From: JAGVJT01 sp964471225
Lineage (GTDB): Bacteria > Pseudomonadota > Gammaproteobacteria > Legionellales > Legionellaceae
Length of the DNA stretch: 28,846 bases
NCBI GenBank assembly: GCA_964471225.1
Contig: CAYYEZ010000070.1
Span: 1-28,846, forward strand
Direction of reading: 5' to 3'
Of the stretch, positions 13,772 to 24,000 are shown piece after piece. The translations under genes and the position numbers were made by a program. The notes under the pieces were generated by a model. The model ran no database searches, was not told where the DNA came from, and saw only the letters and a list, made by a program, of their open reading frames with translations. Positions within the stretch are counted from its first letter, which is position 1, and the number at the start of each line of letters is the position of its first letter.

Positions 13772-16288
13772 ATGTCGACGCCACACACCCCCATGATACA
13801 GCATTATTTAAGTGTCAAAGCGGAGCATCCCGATAGACTCTTGTTATATCGTATGGGTGATTTTTACGAGCTATTTTTCGAGGACGCAAAACGCGCTGCC
13901 ACACTTTTAGATTTAACATTAACACATCGAGGACAATCAGCGGGCGCTCCAATTCCAATGGCAGGCGTGCCTTATCACGCAGTCGACACCTATATCGCAC
14001 GCTTGCTGAAAAAAAATGAATCCGTTGCCATTTGTGAACAAATTGGAGAAGCCTCAGCAAAAGGTCCGATGGAGCGAAAAGTCACTCGCATACTGACACC
14101 AGGCACAGTCACCGACGAAGCACTCCTTGAAGCAAAACAAGATAATCTTTTGATTGCTTTGCTTCACGTAAAAAAGACTATTGGACTAGCTGGTGTGGAG
14201 CTCAGTACGGGTCGATTCTTTTTGCTTGAGCTTCACACAGAAGCAGAGCTCGAGGCCGAACTTCTGCGCTTAAAACCTGCTGAAATTTTAATTAAGCAAG
14301 GCACCACACTACAAAGCACAGCCCCCTTCCTTTCACAAGAACGTCCAGCGTGGGATTTTGATCTCAATCGCGCAAAAGTGCGCTTAAGACAACAGTTTCA
14401 AGTGACTGACCTCCATGCCTTTGGTGAACAGGAATATCTCGCCGCACTAGGTGCGGCAGGCGCGCTCTTAGCTTATCTTGAGCTTACCGCTCGCTCAGCA
14501 CTCCCGCATTTGACAACATTAACCTTAGAAAAACAAGAAAACTATCTTCATTTAGATGCCTCTACACAAAGACATCTAGAGTTGTTTGAAAATCATCGCG
14601 GAACGACTGAATATACACTTATCGAGCTGTTAGACAAAACTGCTACGGCTATGGGTAGTCGCCTCCTAAAACGCTGGCTTGCCAAACCTATTCGAGATCT
14701 TGCATCGCTGATTCAGCGCCAAGACGCTATTGATGCTTTAATCGATAAAAAAGAAGCCATCACACATTATGAGTTACTGAAGCAAACTGGTGATGTTGAA
14801 CGGATTCTCACACGTATTGCTTTAAAATCAGCAAGACCACGCGATCTAGTTCAACTGCGCCAGACTCTTGCTGTTATCCCAGAAATACATCGTAGTCTGA
14901 CATCTTACACTCCGTCACTGCTTCAGGAGATCCGAAACGAGCTCATACCTCAACCAGAGCTGGTTGAGTTACTCACAAGTGCAATTATTGAAAATCCACC
15001 AGTACTGATTCGTGACGGTGGCGTCATTGCTACAGGATTTGATGAAGAGCTCGATGAGCTTCGTGCACTAAGCCAAAATGCAATGCAAGAGCTCGAAAAA
15101 CTCGAACAAGCTGAAAAAATCAAAACGGGCCTATCAAGCTTAAAATTTGGTTTCAATCGGGTTCATGGATTTTATATTGAGCTTTCGAAAGGTCAATCAA
15201 CCCAGGCAAGCCTACCAGCTTATTACCAACGCAAACAAACGCTAAAATCAAGCGAGCGTTATACCACACCAGAGCTCAAATCCTTTGAAGAGCGAGTACT
15301 GTCTGCTGAAGCTAAAGCACTTTTACGTGAAAAATGGCTTTACGAGCATTTATTAGAAGCGCTGGTAAACTCGATGAAACCATTGATCATGCTCGCTAAA
15401 GGATTAGCTCACTTAGATGTCTTAAATACGCTTGCTGAGCGCGCAGAAACACTGAATTGGACTCGCCCTACATTAACGCAAACACCGGGTATTCACATTC
15501 AGCAAGGTCGACACCCTATTATTGAAACACTGAAGCCTCATTTCATCGCGAATGATCTTTTTCTTAAACCCCAAGAACATACACGCTTGATTACAGGTCC
15601 GAATATGGGCGGAAAATCAACCTATATGCGCCAAACAGCACTCTTAGTATTATTAGCTTATATCGGAAGTTATATCCCTGCACAACACGCTCATATTGGA
15701 CCGATTGATCATATTTTCACTCGTATTGGCGCGAATGACGACCTCGCATTAAATCGCTCAACATTTATGGTCGAGATGACCGAAATGGCTTATATTTTGC
15801 GCCAAGCAACACAACAAAGTCTGGTACTTATTGATGAAATTGGGCGCGGCACCAGTACTTATGACGGCATGGCACTCGCACACGCTTGCTGCGTGCATTT
15901 GGCAACACAAATTCAGGCGTACACACTATTTTCAACACATTATTTCGAGCTCACACAACTACCAGAACAGTATCCATGTATAAAAAATTTTCATTTGGAA
16001 GCAACGGTTCATGAAGGGCAACTCATTTTCCTCTATCATGTCATTGAGGGTGCTGCAAAGCAAAGCTATGGTCTTGAGGTGGCAACGCTTGCTGGTATCC
16101 CTCAAGCCGTGATTCTCGCCGCGCAACACTATTTAAAACAGGTCCCAGAAGCACATCTTCCCCCTCCTGTTTCAGATGCGCCCCAAGATAAGCTTAAAGA
16201 AGCTATCAAGGCAACACATCCTGATACATTGAGTGCGCGCGATGCGTTGTCACATCTCTATCAACTTTATGATTTAGCAACACAATGA
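13772..16288 (+). CDS. mutS: DNA mismatch repair protein MutS
   Basis: 838 residues from ATG 13772. The frame is open from 13736, but that stretch overlaps a candidate promoter, and GTGAG precedes 13772. Mismatch recognition uses the GDFYELF motif, with F31 intercalating and E33 contacting the mispair. The connector, core and clamp regions follow, then the C-terminal ATPase: Walker A GPNMGGKST at about 609-617, and LVLIDEIGRGTSTYDGMALA holding Walker B and signature residues, followed by FSTHYFELT. It starts mismatch repair with MutL. The stop overlaps an ATG that opens the tamA frame (ATGA at 16285). The final helix-turn-helix tail is present and short. Confidence 0.97.
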   Translation: MSTPHTPMIQHYLSVKAEHPDRLLLYRMGDFYELFFEDAKRAATLLDLTLTHRGQSAGAPIPMAGVPYHAVDTYIARLLKKNESVAICEQIGEASAKGPMERKVTRILTPGTVTDEALLEAKQDNLLIALLHVKKTIGLAGVELSTGRFFLLELHTEAELEAELLRLKPAEILIKQGTTLQSTAPFLSQERPAWDFDLNRAKVRLRQQFQVTDLHAFGEQEYLAALGAAGALLAYLELTARSALPHLTTLTLEKQENYLHLDASTQRHLELFENHRGTTEYTLIELLDKTATAMGSRLLKRWLAKPIRDLASLIQRQDAIDALIDKKEAITHYELLKQTGDVERILTRIALKSARPRDLVQLRQTLAVIPEIHRSLTSYTPSLLQEIRNELIPQPELVELLTSAIIENPPVLIRDGGVIATGFDEELDELRALSQNAMQELEKLEQAEKIKTGLSSLKFGFNRVHGFYIELSKGQSTQASLPAYYQRKQTLKSSERYTTPELKSFEERVLSAEAKALLREKWLYEHLLEALVNSMKPLIMLAKGLAHLDVLNTLAERAETLNWTRPTLTQTPGIHIQQGRHPIIETLKPHFIANDLFLKPQEHTRLITGPNMGGKSTYMRQTALLVLLAYIGSYIPAQHAHIGPIDHIFTRIGANDDLALNRSTFMVEMTEMAYILRQATQQSLVLIDEIGRGTSTYDGMALAHACCVHLATQIQAYTLFSTHYFELTQLPEQYPCIKNFHLEATVHEGQLIFLYHVIEGAAKQSYGLEVATLAGIPQAVILAAQHYLKQVPEAHLPPPVSDAPQDKLKEAIKATHPDTLSARDALSHLYQLYDLATQ

Positions 16289-16344
16289 AATATTGCTTCA
16301 AGTTAAAGTTAGAGCGTGTTGATAATTTATCTTTGAAAGCCCTA

Positions 16345-16386
16345 GATCCCGCTGGATCCCGCGAACAAGTCGCGGGACGTCGAGGT
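16345..16386. repeat. GC-rich palindromic element between mutS and tamA
   Basis: CCCGCGA (16358-16364) and TCGCGGG (16370-16376) form a perfect 7-bp stem with loop ACAAG. The stem is preceded by an 8-bp direct repeat, GATCCCGC, at 16345 and 16355. The stretch is far richer in G+C than its surroundings. It is in frame with tamA and would encode an arginine/glycine-rich patch if translation began at 16285. It resembles small dispersed palindromic elements of intracellular bacteria. It is the only copy seen in this window. Confidence 0.6.
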
Positions 16387-18054
16387 ATGAGATGTCAAGA
16401 AATCCTATGGTTTTTCATTTTCATTTTCATTTTTATCTCAAGCACAAGCTTTGCTAAAGCCTTGCCTTTTGAGATTCGAGGCTTAGAAGGAGAACCTTTA
16501 AAAAATGTTACGCAGCGATTAACAGATCTGCTTAAAAACAACAAGGCACCTTCAAAAGAGCAAATTCAACAAGAAACTCAAGAAGCGCTGTATCCTTATG
16601 GTTATTTTCAATCTCATATTGAAATCCGCGCACACCACATTGATGTAAAAAAAGGCCCTCTCTTAAGAATTAGTGCGCTTCAAATTCTGATCACAGGACA
16701 AGGTAAGCAGGATCCTAAACTTTTAGAAAGCAAAGCAAATTTCCCATTGCATGTAGGCATGCCTTTTAAAACACCGGGTTATGAAGCAGCTAAAATTGGA
16801 TTTTTAAGCGTAGCAGAGCAGCAAGGTTACCTTCACGCGCATTATCAAGAATCTAAAGTATATATCGACCTACCCCACAATAGTGCGTCGATTAAGCTCT
16901 TTTTGGACACAGGAGAGCGCTATTTTTTTGGACAAGTAACCTTTGAAAAACAACCCTATCTTTCGGAAGATTTTTTACAGCGATTCATCTCTTTTCATCC
17001 GGATACCCCCTATTCAAATGAAGAGGTACAAACACTCACGACCAATCTTTCTAAAAGCGGCTATTTTCAATCAGTAGATATTACCACGGAAGAATCTGAT
17101 CATCAGGTCCCGTTGCGTGTAAAACTTAAACCCGTAGATAGAACCAACTACACGCTCGGTGTGGGTTATGGCACAGACACAGGACCACGCGGACGTGCAG
17201 GACTCCACGTTACTCCTGTCAATGCGCGTGGCGATACATTTAACGCAATTGCTCAAGGCTCTGTTTCACAAAACGCTTTTCAAATGCAATATCTGATTCC
17301 AGGGCAAAATCCTATTCGCGAGCACTATAGTGTCAACGCAGGCTTCACTAACTTAAATTATACGAGTGGCTCGAGTAATGGGGTGCTCGCATCCGTTGCC
17401 GATCTTTACGAGTATCGTCTTTTTCAAAGCGCACTTTCTTTGAATGGATTACATGAGCGCTATACTTACACAGGCCAGTCTAGAAATGAAGAAAATTTAT
17501 TCTTTCCCAAAGCATTGCTCACTTTACGCCAAGTATCGGATGATCTTTTTTCGCCGAATGGGTACAACGTAAGCTTTAGTGCTTATGCAAGTAGTAATAA
17601 AATCCTTTCCAGTGTAAATATGGCTTTTGCTTCTCTTGATGCCAAAGCCGCTTATACCTTAGAAAAAACACGTACACGCCTCTATGGTCATGGGATTCAA
17701 GGTCTTTTGGGTATCAATGACGTTTATCAACTGCCATTGTCTCTCGCTCAACTTTTAGGTGGAGCAGAAAACATGAAAGCTTATAGTTTTAACTCTATTG
17801 GTCCGGGAAAAATTTTGACTTATGGTGGTATTGAGTTACAACAAGAGACATTTCAAAGCTGGTATCTTGTCGCGGCTTATGACGCAGGACGTGTTTATAA
17901 ACCTAGCACCGCACCTTTTCAATACGATGTAGGCTTGGGCGTCATGTGGCGATCTCCTGTTGGCCCTATCAAAGCGGTACTTGCAGCCCCTGCAAACGCC
18001 TCTTTTAATGGACGTGGTTTAAGAGTTGTCATTAACATGGGACCCGATTTATGA
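16387..18054 (+). CDS. tamA: Translocation and assembly module outer-membrane protein TamA
   Basis: 555 residues from ATG 16387. This start gives a clean signal peptide (MRCQEILWFFIFIFIFIS, ending near SFAKA). The frame is open to ATG 16285, overlapping the mutS stop, but that adds 34 residues, part of them from a palindromic element. The mature protein has about three POTRA domains (for example LYPYGYFQSHIEI, EQQGYLHAHYQESKVYIDL and TNLSKSGYFQSVDI). An Omp85-type 16-strand barrel follows, with VGYGTDTGPRGRAGLH, the lid-lock-type FNGRGLRVVIN and the TamA-like end NMGPDL. With TamB it aids outer-membrane protein or lipid delivery. The start codon of tamB overlaps its stop (ATGA at 18051). Confidence 0.9.
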   Translation: MRCQEILWFFIFIFIFISSTSFAKALPFEIRGLEGEPLKNVTQRLTDLLKNNKAPSKEQIQQETQEALYPYGYFQSHIEIRAHHIDVKKGPLLRISALQILITGQGKQDPKLLESKANFPLHVGMPFKTPGYEAAKIGFLSVAEQQGYLHAHYQESKVYIDLPHNSASIKLFLDTGERYFFGQVTFEKQPYLSEDFLQRFISFHPDTPYSNEEVQTLTTNLSKSGYFQSVDITTEESDHQVPLRVKLKPVDRTNYTLGVGYGTDTGPRGRAGLHVTPVNARGDTFNAIAQGSVSQNAFQMQYLIPGQNPIREHYSVNAGFTNLNYTSGSSNGVLASVADLYEYRLFQSALSLNGLHERYTYTGQSRNEENLFFPKALLTLRQVSDDLFSPNGYNVSFSAYASSNKILSSVNMAFASLDAKAAYTLEKTRTRLYGHGIQGLLGINDVYQLPLSLAQLLGGAENMKAYSFNSIGPGKILTYGGIELQQETFQSWYLVAAYDAGRVYKPSTAPFQYDVGLGVMWRSPVGPIKAVLAAPANASFNGRGLRVVINMGPDL

Positions 18055-19952
18055 GCACTTTCTTCTCAATATTGCAACGTATCGTTACACTCCTTTTACT
18101 GCTATGTTGCTTGATTGTTTTTTTGATTGGCACCACTCCAGGTCTCTATACGCTATTGTGGTTAGCAAAACCTTACCTACCCAAGACACTCACATTCGGT
18201 GGTCTAAGCGGCCGGTTGTGGGATAATCTCCATTTACAAACCCTAGACTATGAAGACAAAACTTATGCTGTTAAATTGCGAGATGCGGAGTTTTCATGGA
18301 GCGCACTATCGTTTTTAAAAACACATCAGATTGATGCGCATTTTTCTTGGCAGCAACTTAATTTTTCTCCAAAAGATAAAACGCCAGGAATCCAAACCCA
18401 AGGCCAATGGAATATTCACCATAATCAAACGACGCTAAGCGCACAGATTCATCGAGAGACATTGCACACGACACTTCGTCTTGATGGTCAACAGACCTCT
18501 AAAGGCTTAGAAGTTCAAGGAAGATGGATACTGAATGAATATCTTAAAAGCTCGATTACGCTCAACTTACCTCACTTTACGTGGAAAAAGCTCAACACAA
18601 CACAGGCAATTGACGGTCAGCTTGTTTTTGAGCCGCTTGATTTAACACAATTTTCTCCACCGAACATGAAATTAAATGGACGATTAGAGATAGCACTTTT
18701 TATCCACGGCCTTTTGAATCAACCACAATACGCAGGAAAAATAGCACTTGAAAACGGGCATTTCGAATACCCTGAATTGAATATTGACCTTTCATCATTT
18801 GATGCACAGTTAACAAGCAAAAATAATCACTGGGACTTCTTGGGTCATCTCTATCCATTACAATCCTCTCAATCTATAAACATCCAAGGTCAGGGACAAG
18901 CAGCCTCAGGAAAGTGGACCATTGAAGGAAATCATGTTGAAACTTTAAATACACCGAGCTTAAGACTCTGGCTTACTCCCGCACTTAAGCTTGAGATGAA
19001 TGAAGGCTTATTTACACTCACTGGCCACTTATTGGTTCCAGAAGCTCAAATTACACCAGTCACCTTCAGCAACACGCTTCAACTCACAGACGACGCGACT
19101 TTTACAAACGACTCAGAAAAGAAAACACCTCTCCCCCTGAACCTTCATGTCACTCTTGAAATGGGAGAAAAAGTCGCACTACAACTTCAAGATATTAAAG
19201 GTCTATTAACTGGGCAGTTAATTTTAGATCAAACGCCGAAAACTCCACTGACAGCACTCGGCGTACTCAACTTGCAGGAAGGTCATTATCAAGGCCATGG
19301 GCAAAGTTTTCAATTGAAAGAAAGTAAATTAATTTTTTCAGGAGAAACAATTAACAATCCACGTCTTCATGTCTTGGCGACACGCTCTATTCAACAAAAT
19401 AAACAGACCGCAGCAGCAATGAGTCGGCTTTTTAACTTTCAATCCAATGCGTTGCCTGACATTCACTCGACAGGACAATTGACCGTGGGTATTGAAATGA
19501 CAGGACGACTTCGAGACCCAAAAGTCAAGCTTTTTTCAAGCCCGACTCGACTTTCAGACGCTGATATTTTATCCTTCCTTCTACTAGGAAAACCTGCAAG
19601 TGAAGCAAACCAATCAGGGATTGCGTTACTGATGAGCGCGATTAATGCCTACCACTTAGATGGCACAGCTCAAGGTGCAAAAATAATTCAAAATCTACAA
19701 AATTTAAAATCAAAATTAGCTGTGGACATTGATATACAACCCACTCAAATTCAAGAAAAAACAAGTGCAAGTGTGGGTATTGGAAAATCGATTACTGAAA
19801 ATGTGTATATCCATTACTCAGTAAACCCATTTCAAGAAAACAGTAATGTCGTCACACTCACTTATCTTTTGAATAAATTTTTTAGCATACAAGTCAGCGC
19901 AGGCGACATTGGTAATGGAATTGATTTATTATATACGCACACTGATCCTTAG
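18051..19952 (+). CDS. tamB: TamB-like translocation/assembly module protein, short form
   Basis: 633 residues, about half of E. coli TamB (1259). A single N-terminal membrane helix (about 9-29, LQRIVTLLLLLCCLIVFLIG) is followed by the TamB-type opening TPGLYTLLWLAKPYLP and GLSGRLWDNLHLQTLDY, then AsmA-like beta-taco repeats. The C-terminal DUF490 domain is complete: LSDADILSFLLLGKPASE, VDIDIQPTQ, SVGIGKSITENVYIHYS and the end AGDIGNGIDLLYTHTDP. The start overlaps the tamA stop, so the pair is translationally coupled. The shortened middle suggests a bridge with fewer repeats than in enterics; the reading frame shows no break. Confidence 0.88.
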   Translation: MSTFFSILQRIVTLLLLLCCLIVFLIGTTPGLYTLLWLAKPYLPKTLTFGGLSGRLWDNLHLQTLDYEDKTYAVKLRDAEFSWSALSFLKTHQIDAHFSWQQLNFSPKDKTPGIQTQGQWNIHHNQTTLSAQIHRETLHTTLRLDGQQTSKGLEVQGRWILNEYLKSSITLNLPHFTWKKLNTTQAIDGQLVFEPLDLTQFSPPNMKLNGRLEIALFIHGLLNQPQYAGKIALENGHFEYPELNIDLSSFDAQLTSKNNHWDFLGHLYPLQSSQSINIQGQGQAASGKWTIEGNHVETLNTPSLRLWLTPALKLEMNEGLFTLTGHLLVPEAQITPVTFSNTLQLTDDATFTNDSEKKTPLPLNLHVTLEMGEKVALQLQDIKGLLTGQLILDQTPKTPLTALGVLNLQEGHYQGHGQSFQLKESKLIFSGETINNPRLHVLATRSIQQNKQTAAAMSRLFNFQSNALPDIHSTGQLTVGIEMTGRLRDPKVKLFSSPTRLSDADILSFLLLGKPASEANQSGIALLMSAINAYHLDGTAQGAKIIQNLQNLKSKLAVDIDIQPTQIQEKTSASVGIGKSITENVYIHYSVNPFQENSNVVTLTYLLNKFFSIQVSAGDIGNGIDLLYTHTDP

Positions 19953-19962
19953 GAATTGAGCC

Positions 19963-20937
19963 ATGAAAACACCCCTGCTGCGCCTGAAGCGTCTACGCCA
20001 AACATCGGCAATCCGTGACATGCTGCGAGAAACTTATTTACATCCATCTCAGCTTATCGCACCCATTTTTGTCAGTGAAATTCATGATACACCCCAGGAA
20101 ATTAAGACCATGCCTGGTGTTTTCCAACTTCCTTTAGATGCCCTAGAGCAAGAGGTCGAAACAATTGCCAGCTTAGGCATCAAAGCTGTTTTGTTGTTTG
20201 GTCTTCCCGCACAAAAAGATAATTATGGAAGTGCTTCTCTCCGTGATGACGGCATTATTCAGCGTGCAATCAAGTTAATCAAAAAAACGCAGCCTCAACT
20301 CACTGTGATCGCAGATCTTTGTTTATGTGAATACACTTCACACGGTCATTGCGGTATTTTAAAAGGAGAACGAATTGATAATGACAAAACATTAGAACAA
20401 CTTGCTCTTCAAGCCGTCAGCTTAGCAAAAGCCGGTGTCGATTGGGTCGCACCGAGCAGCATGACCGATGGTATGGTTGCAGCCCTACGTGAGGCACTCG
20501 ATGAACATCAATATCATGATGTTGCTATTTTAAGTTATGCCGTGAAATATAGCTCCCATTTTTACGGTCCTTTCAGAGAGGCCGCACAAGGTGCGCCTCA
20601 ATTTGGTGATCGAAAAACTTATCAAATGGATTTTTGTAACCATCATGAAGCACTCAGAGAGGCAGAGCTAGATTTGATGGAGGGTGCGGATATCCTCATG
20701 GTTAAACCTGCAATGAATTATCTAGATATTATTTGCCGATTAAAATCGAAATTCCCTGAAGCACCGCTCTGTGCCTATCAAGTCAGTGGCGAGTACGCCA
20801 TGCTCAAACTTGGAGCAAAATCAGGTATTTTTGATGAAAAAAACGCTTTTACGGAAAGCCTTATCGCTATTCGACGCGCAGGAGCAGACTTGATTATCAC
20901 TTATTTTGCCAAAGAAATGGCGAAATTAATTCAATAG
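19963..20937 (+). CDS. hemB: Delta-aminolevulinic acid dehydratase (porphobilinogen synthase)
   Basis: 324 residues, the normal length. It condenses two 5-aminolevulinate molecules to porphobilinogen in heme synthesis. Active-site lysines are K195 (ILSYAVKYSSHFYGPF) and K248 (DILMVKPAMNYLD). Cysteines C120, C122 and C130 (ADLCLCEYTSHGHCG) form the zinc site, so this is a zinc-type enzyme. The opening LRLKRLRQTSAIRDMLRET is typical. The gene starts 10 bases after tamB with AGGA upstream and is likely read from the same transcript. No strong terminator follows. Confidence 0.97.
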   Translation: MKTPLLRLKRLRQTSAIRDMLRETYLHPSQLIAPIFVSEIHDTPQEIKTMPGVFQLPLDALEQEVETIASLGIKAVLLFGLPAQKDNYGSASLRDDGIIQRAIKLIKKTQPQLTVIADLCLCEYTSHGHCGILKGERIDNDKTLEQLALQAVSLAKAGVDWVAPSSMTDGMVAALREALDEHQYHDVAILSYAVKYSSHFYGPFREAAQGAPQFGDRKTYQMDFCNHHEALREAELDLMEGADILMVKPAMNYLDIICRLKSKFPEAPLCAYQVSGEYAMLKLGAKSGIFDEKNAFTESLIAIRRAGADLIITYFAKEMAKLIQ

Positions 20938-21022
20938 AGTACTGTAATAAACATCAGAAGCTAAAGTTTATTGTCACTCCCAACCACACCGGAGTTACAG
21001 CTAATTTTGAATTAAGTCAAAT

Positions 21023-21062
21023 AATAGTCTATTTGTATATTATAAAGCACAAATAGACTATT
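21023..21062. promoter_or_regulatory. 14-bp perfect inverted repeat abutting a start codon
   Basis: AATAGTCTATTTGT (21023-21036) and ACAAATAGACTATT (21049-21062) are perfect inverted copies around a 12-base AT-rich centre that contains a TATTAT-like -10 sequence. Each arm holds its own near-palindrome (AATAG-x-CTATT). The second arm ends two bases before ATG 21065 and occupies the place of a ribosome site, of which none is visible. It could be a pair of operator half-sites over the promoter or an RNA hairpin controlling translation. Confidence 0.55.
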
Positions 21063-21064
21063 TC

Positions 21065-24000
21065 ATGAAAACAAAAACAGAATATGGAATTAATGGTAAA
21101 ACCTGGACAATCACATACGATAACTACTCCCGAAAAGTAGTTGATATCAGCGTCAACTTATCGAGAGAAGAATATCTTTCGCTTAAAAGCAAACTAGCCG
21201 ATCCTGGGATCGATCACAAAAGTAGCTCTTCTGTAGAAATACTGAAAAATGGATTTGCTAAGGCTCGAGGAGAAGCTACTCTTGAGCACGCAGAACACAG
21301 AAAGCCCGGCGAAGAAGCAAGTAACCCAGTGATTGATATTTTAAATCAAATAGAAGAGCTCACTACAAACCCCTTAGAAGAGCTATCACGCTCGCTTAAT
21401 GGTAGCTATGATGATCCAATAGAAAAACTCAAAGCGCTTCAAGAAGCTGTAAGCAAATATGACAGAAAACTCAAGGAAATGACAACTAAGCTTAGTACCA
21501 TTCTGGAGCGAGAGTATTCTCCGGAACAACGCTCCTTAATTATGGAAGATATCAGCGCTCTTCGCAGTACACTGAGCGAAAATAATGCCAAATTGCTCAA
21601 ACAAATTCATAAGTTAAAAAATCTAAAATCAGAGCTTACTCATGAACAAGTTGATTTATTTCTGAGTGCACAAAACAGAGGTAATCACTACTCTCTTGGG
21701 CATTTTATTGGAGAGCAAACCACTGCGATTTGTAAATCAACTATCAATATCACGAGCGTACTTCAAGATCGTTATTTACTTGATATTTATTATAAGAAAA
21801 ATGACGTCACCGGGGCCTTTATCGAGGCATCGTCAGAGCTACGCATCCGTCATGAGTCACTTTATGGCGCACGTTATGTGAACACACAATCCGAAACAAA
21901 TTCGACAGAAGATTTGCCAGAGCGAGCTGACTTTTCCCTCTTACCTTTTATGACAGGAACTACCGCATCAGATCTTGATAGAATGATTTGCTTAGTCTCA
22001 GGAGAACCCCTGAGTCAGCGAAGTTTATCTAGACCGTCCAAAACTCGGGTTGGTCTATTGAGTTATGGACTCAAGCGTGCAGGTATATTTATTGGTCTTT
22101 ATACCCTAGCACCTGCTGCTGAGATTGTCATTTCGGCAGCACATCTTGCTTTGGCTCTTCCGACAACATTGCTTCGCGTGCTTGCAGAGCCACTAGCAGC
22201 TGCCGGCATCATCGGGCATCATAATTTTCTCGATAAGTATATTGAAAACCTAAACGGATTACACAGATTTAGCTCACCCATACGTTTTTTTAAAAGCCTC
22301 TGGAATGAACAATATCAGCGCCTAGATGATACTGGAAATCCGGTGAGGGCTGACCATCCTCACCAAAAAATGCTCACTAACTTCAATCAACTCCAAAATG
22401 AAAGTAGTCTTGTCAATGCAGTCAGGGCTGTCACAACGCCTGACAACACAATTGATGCAATAAGACTTGTTGGGCAGTTGAGCTACCAGGCCGTGGGTAC
22501 GATAGGTTCGAGCCTTGGTGCGCTTATTACCTCCCCGCTGTCACTTTTTAAAAAAGCACCGACTGATGAAGAAATTTTTAAAAAACATGATGAAAATTAT
22601 CATATGCTAAAGCCAATTATGGAATCCCTCATTGCTGAGGCAGAAAGAACTCCTCCAAAAACTCCATCAACATTTCCCAGCAGCACACGCCAAATAGACT
22701 ACAGCGCAGAATCGCCCGCGAGAGTCATCAATGAGGTAATGTATTTACTCAATGATAAAGTGATTCATCATCTTGCAGAAAACCATCCAGGACCTGCAAC
22801 TTTTTTCTTTATGATGTCTGTTGCTACCTTTGGATCAAATTTTGCGCCCGTAGGTGCTTTGGCTTGGATGCACGGCGCCCCAGGCTATTTTAAGTTGATT
22901 CAATCCGGCCTAGCTCAAGCTTTTACAGGATATTCTGGCCCAATGACCGGGGCGCCTGGTGCGTTTCATGGCTCAATTGCAGCATTATTACAATTCAAAC
23001 TCTTTACTATTGGCACATCAACACTCTTAGGTGCTGGAGATAAAAACAATGATATTCTGGAGCGCATGGCCAAAAATCCTGAGGAAATGATCGCAGGATT
23101 TGTTGCATTCGTGGGTGTAGGTTATGCCATGAGCTACATTCCGCACATCCCTTCTATGCCGAGTAATTTCTCATTTTCAGGTAAACATGTTTCAACACAA
23201 GTCAACGGCGTCAATCCATTTGATGGCTATAGCATGGTGTTTAACTCCGTTCTTACAGAAGCTGTGGGTGCACGCGCAGGCATCATGCCATTGACCGCTC
23301 TTGAATATGGCTTCTTAGGCTATAAAACACTGTTGTGGATGAATTCTATGACACTCGATGGTAAGCCTACAGTCACACCTCGTGAAACAGCAACATTGCT
23401 AGAGACACTCAAAAAAGAAAAGATACTTTCAATCAAGGATGAGGTGAAACGAAATGAAAAAATAGATTTAATTTTAAGTGGCATGTCTAATGGTTCACTC
23501 TCATCTACCGCGTTTAAAGCAAATTTCAAACAATATATTCATAATTTTATCACAAAAGAGAGGCCGAAACTTAAAGAAAAAATTGATTCTATCCAAGACG
23601 CTACACAAAAAGAAAGAGCACAATGGGATGCCATTCTTCAAGCACAATCTAGTAAAGCTCACGATCAAATGAACTCATGTGAGCGACTTGAGCGCGCGAT
23701 TGCCATGCTCTCGGATAAAGACTTGCCCTGTGCATTTGTGAAAAAAAGTGAGGCAATTCAATATTATAACCAGCTCAGTCGAACTTTCGATGAATATAAC
23801 AAAGATGTAGCAGCTGGAAAATATCCTCACCACAAAATTATCCCCAAAGAAGATTTTTTGCGAGCTTTTCGTAATAAACACATTTCTACCGGAAGTAATA
23901 ACTTATTAAGATTATTAAGTTTTTATCCAGGATACCCTTTGCGATTTTTATGGCGAGAAGCGCAGTTAAGATTGAATCCTAGCCCCTATGTGGTCGACAA

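Noticed and set aside
16285..16386. N-terminal 34-residue extension of TamA as the normal start
   Set aside because: It would bury the signal peptide behind residues encoded by a palindromic element; ATG 16387 gives a standard signal peptide. Kept as a finding because coupling by ATGA is possible.
20946..20972. AATAAAC/GTTTATT hairpin as a hemB terminator
   Set aside because: Stem is AT-only with a 13-base loop and no T-run after it; too weak to call.
21001..21022. PmrA-type CTTAA direct-repeat box before the 1190-residue gene
   Set aside because: Only one CTTAA (minus strand of TTAAG) is seen; the second half-site at the right spacing is missing.
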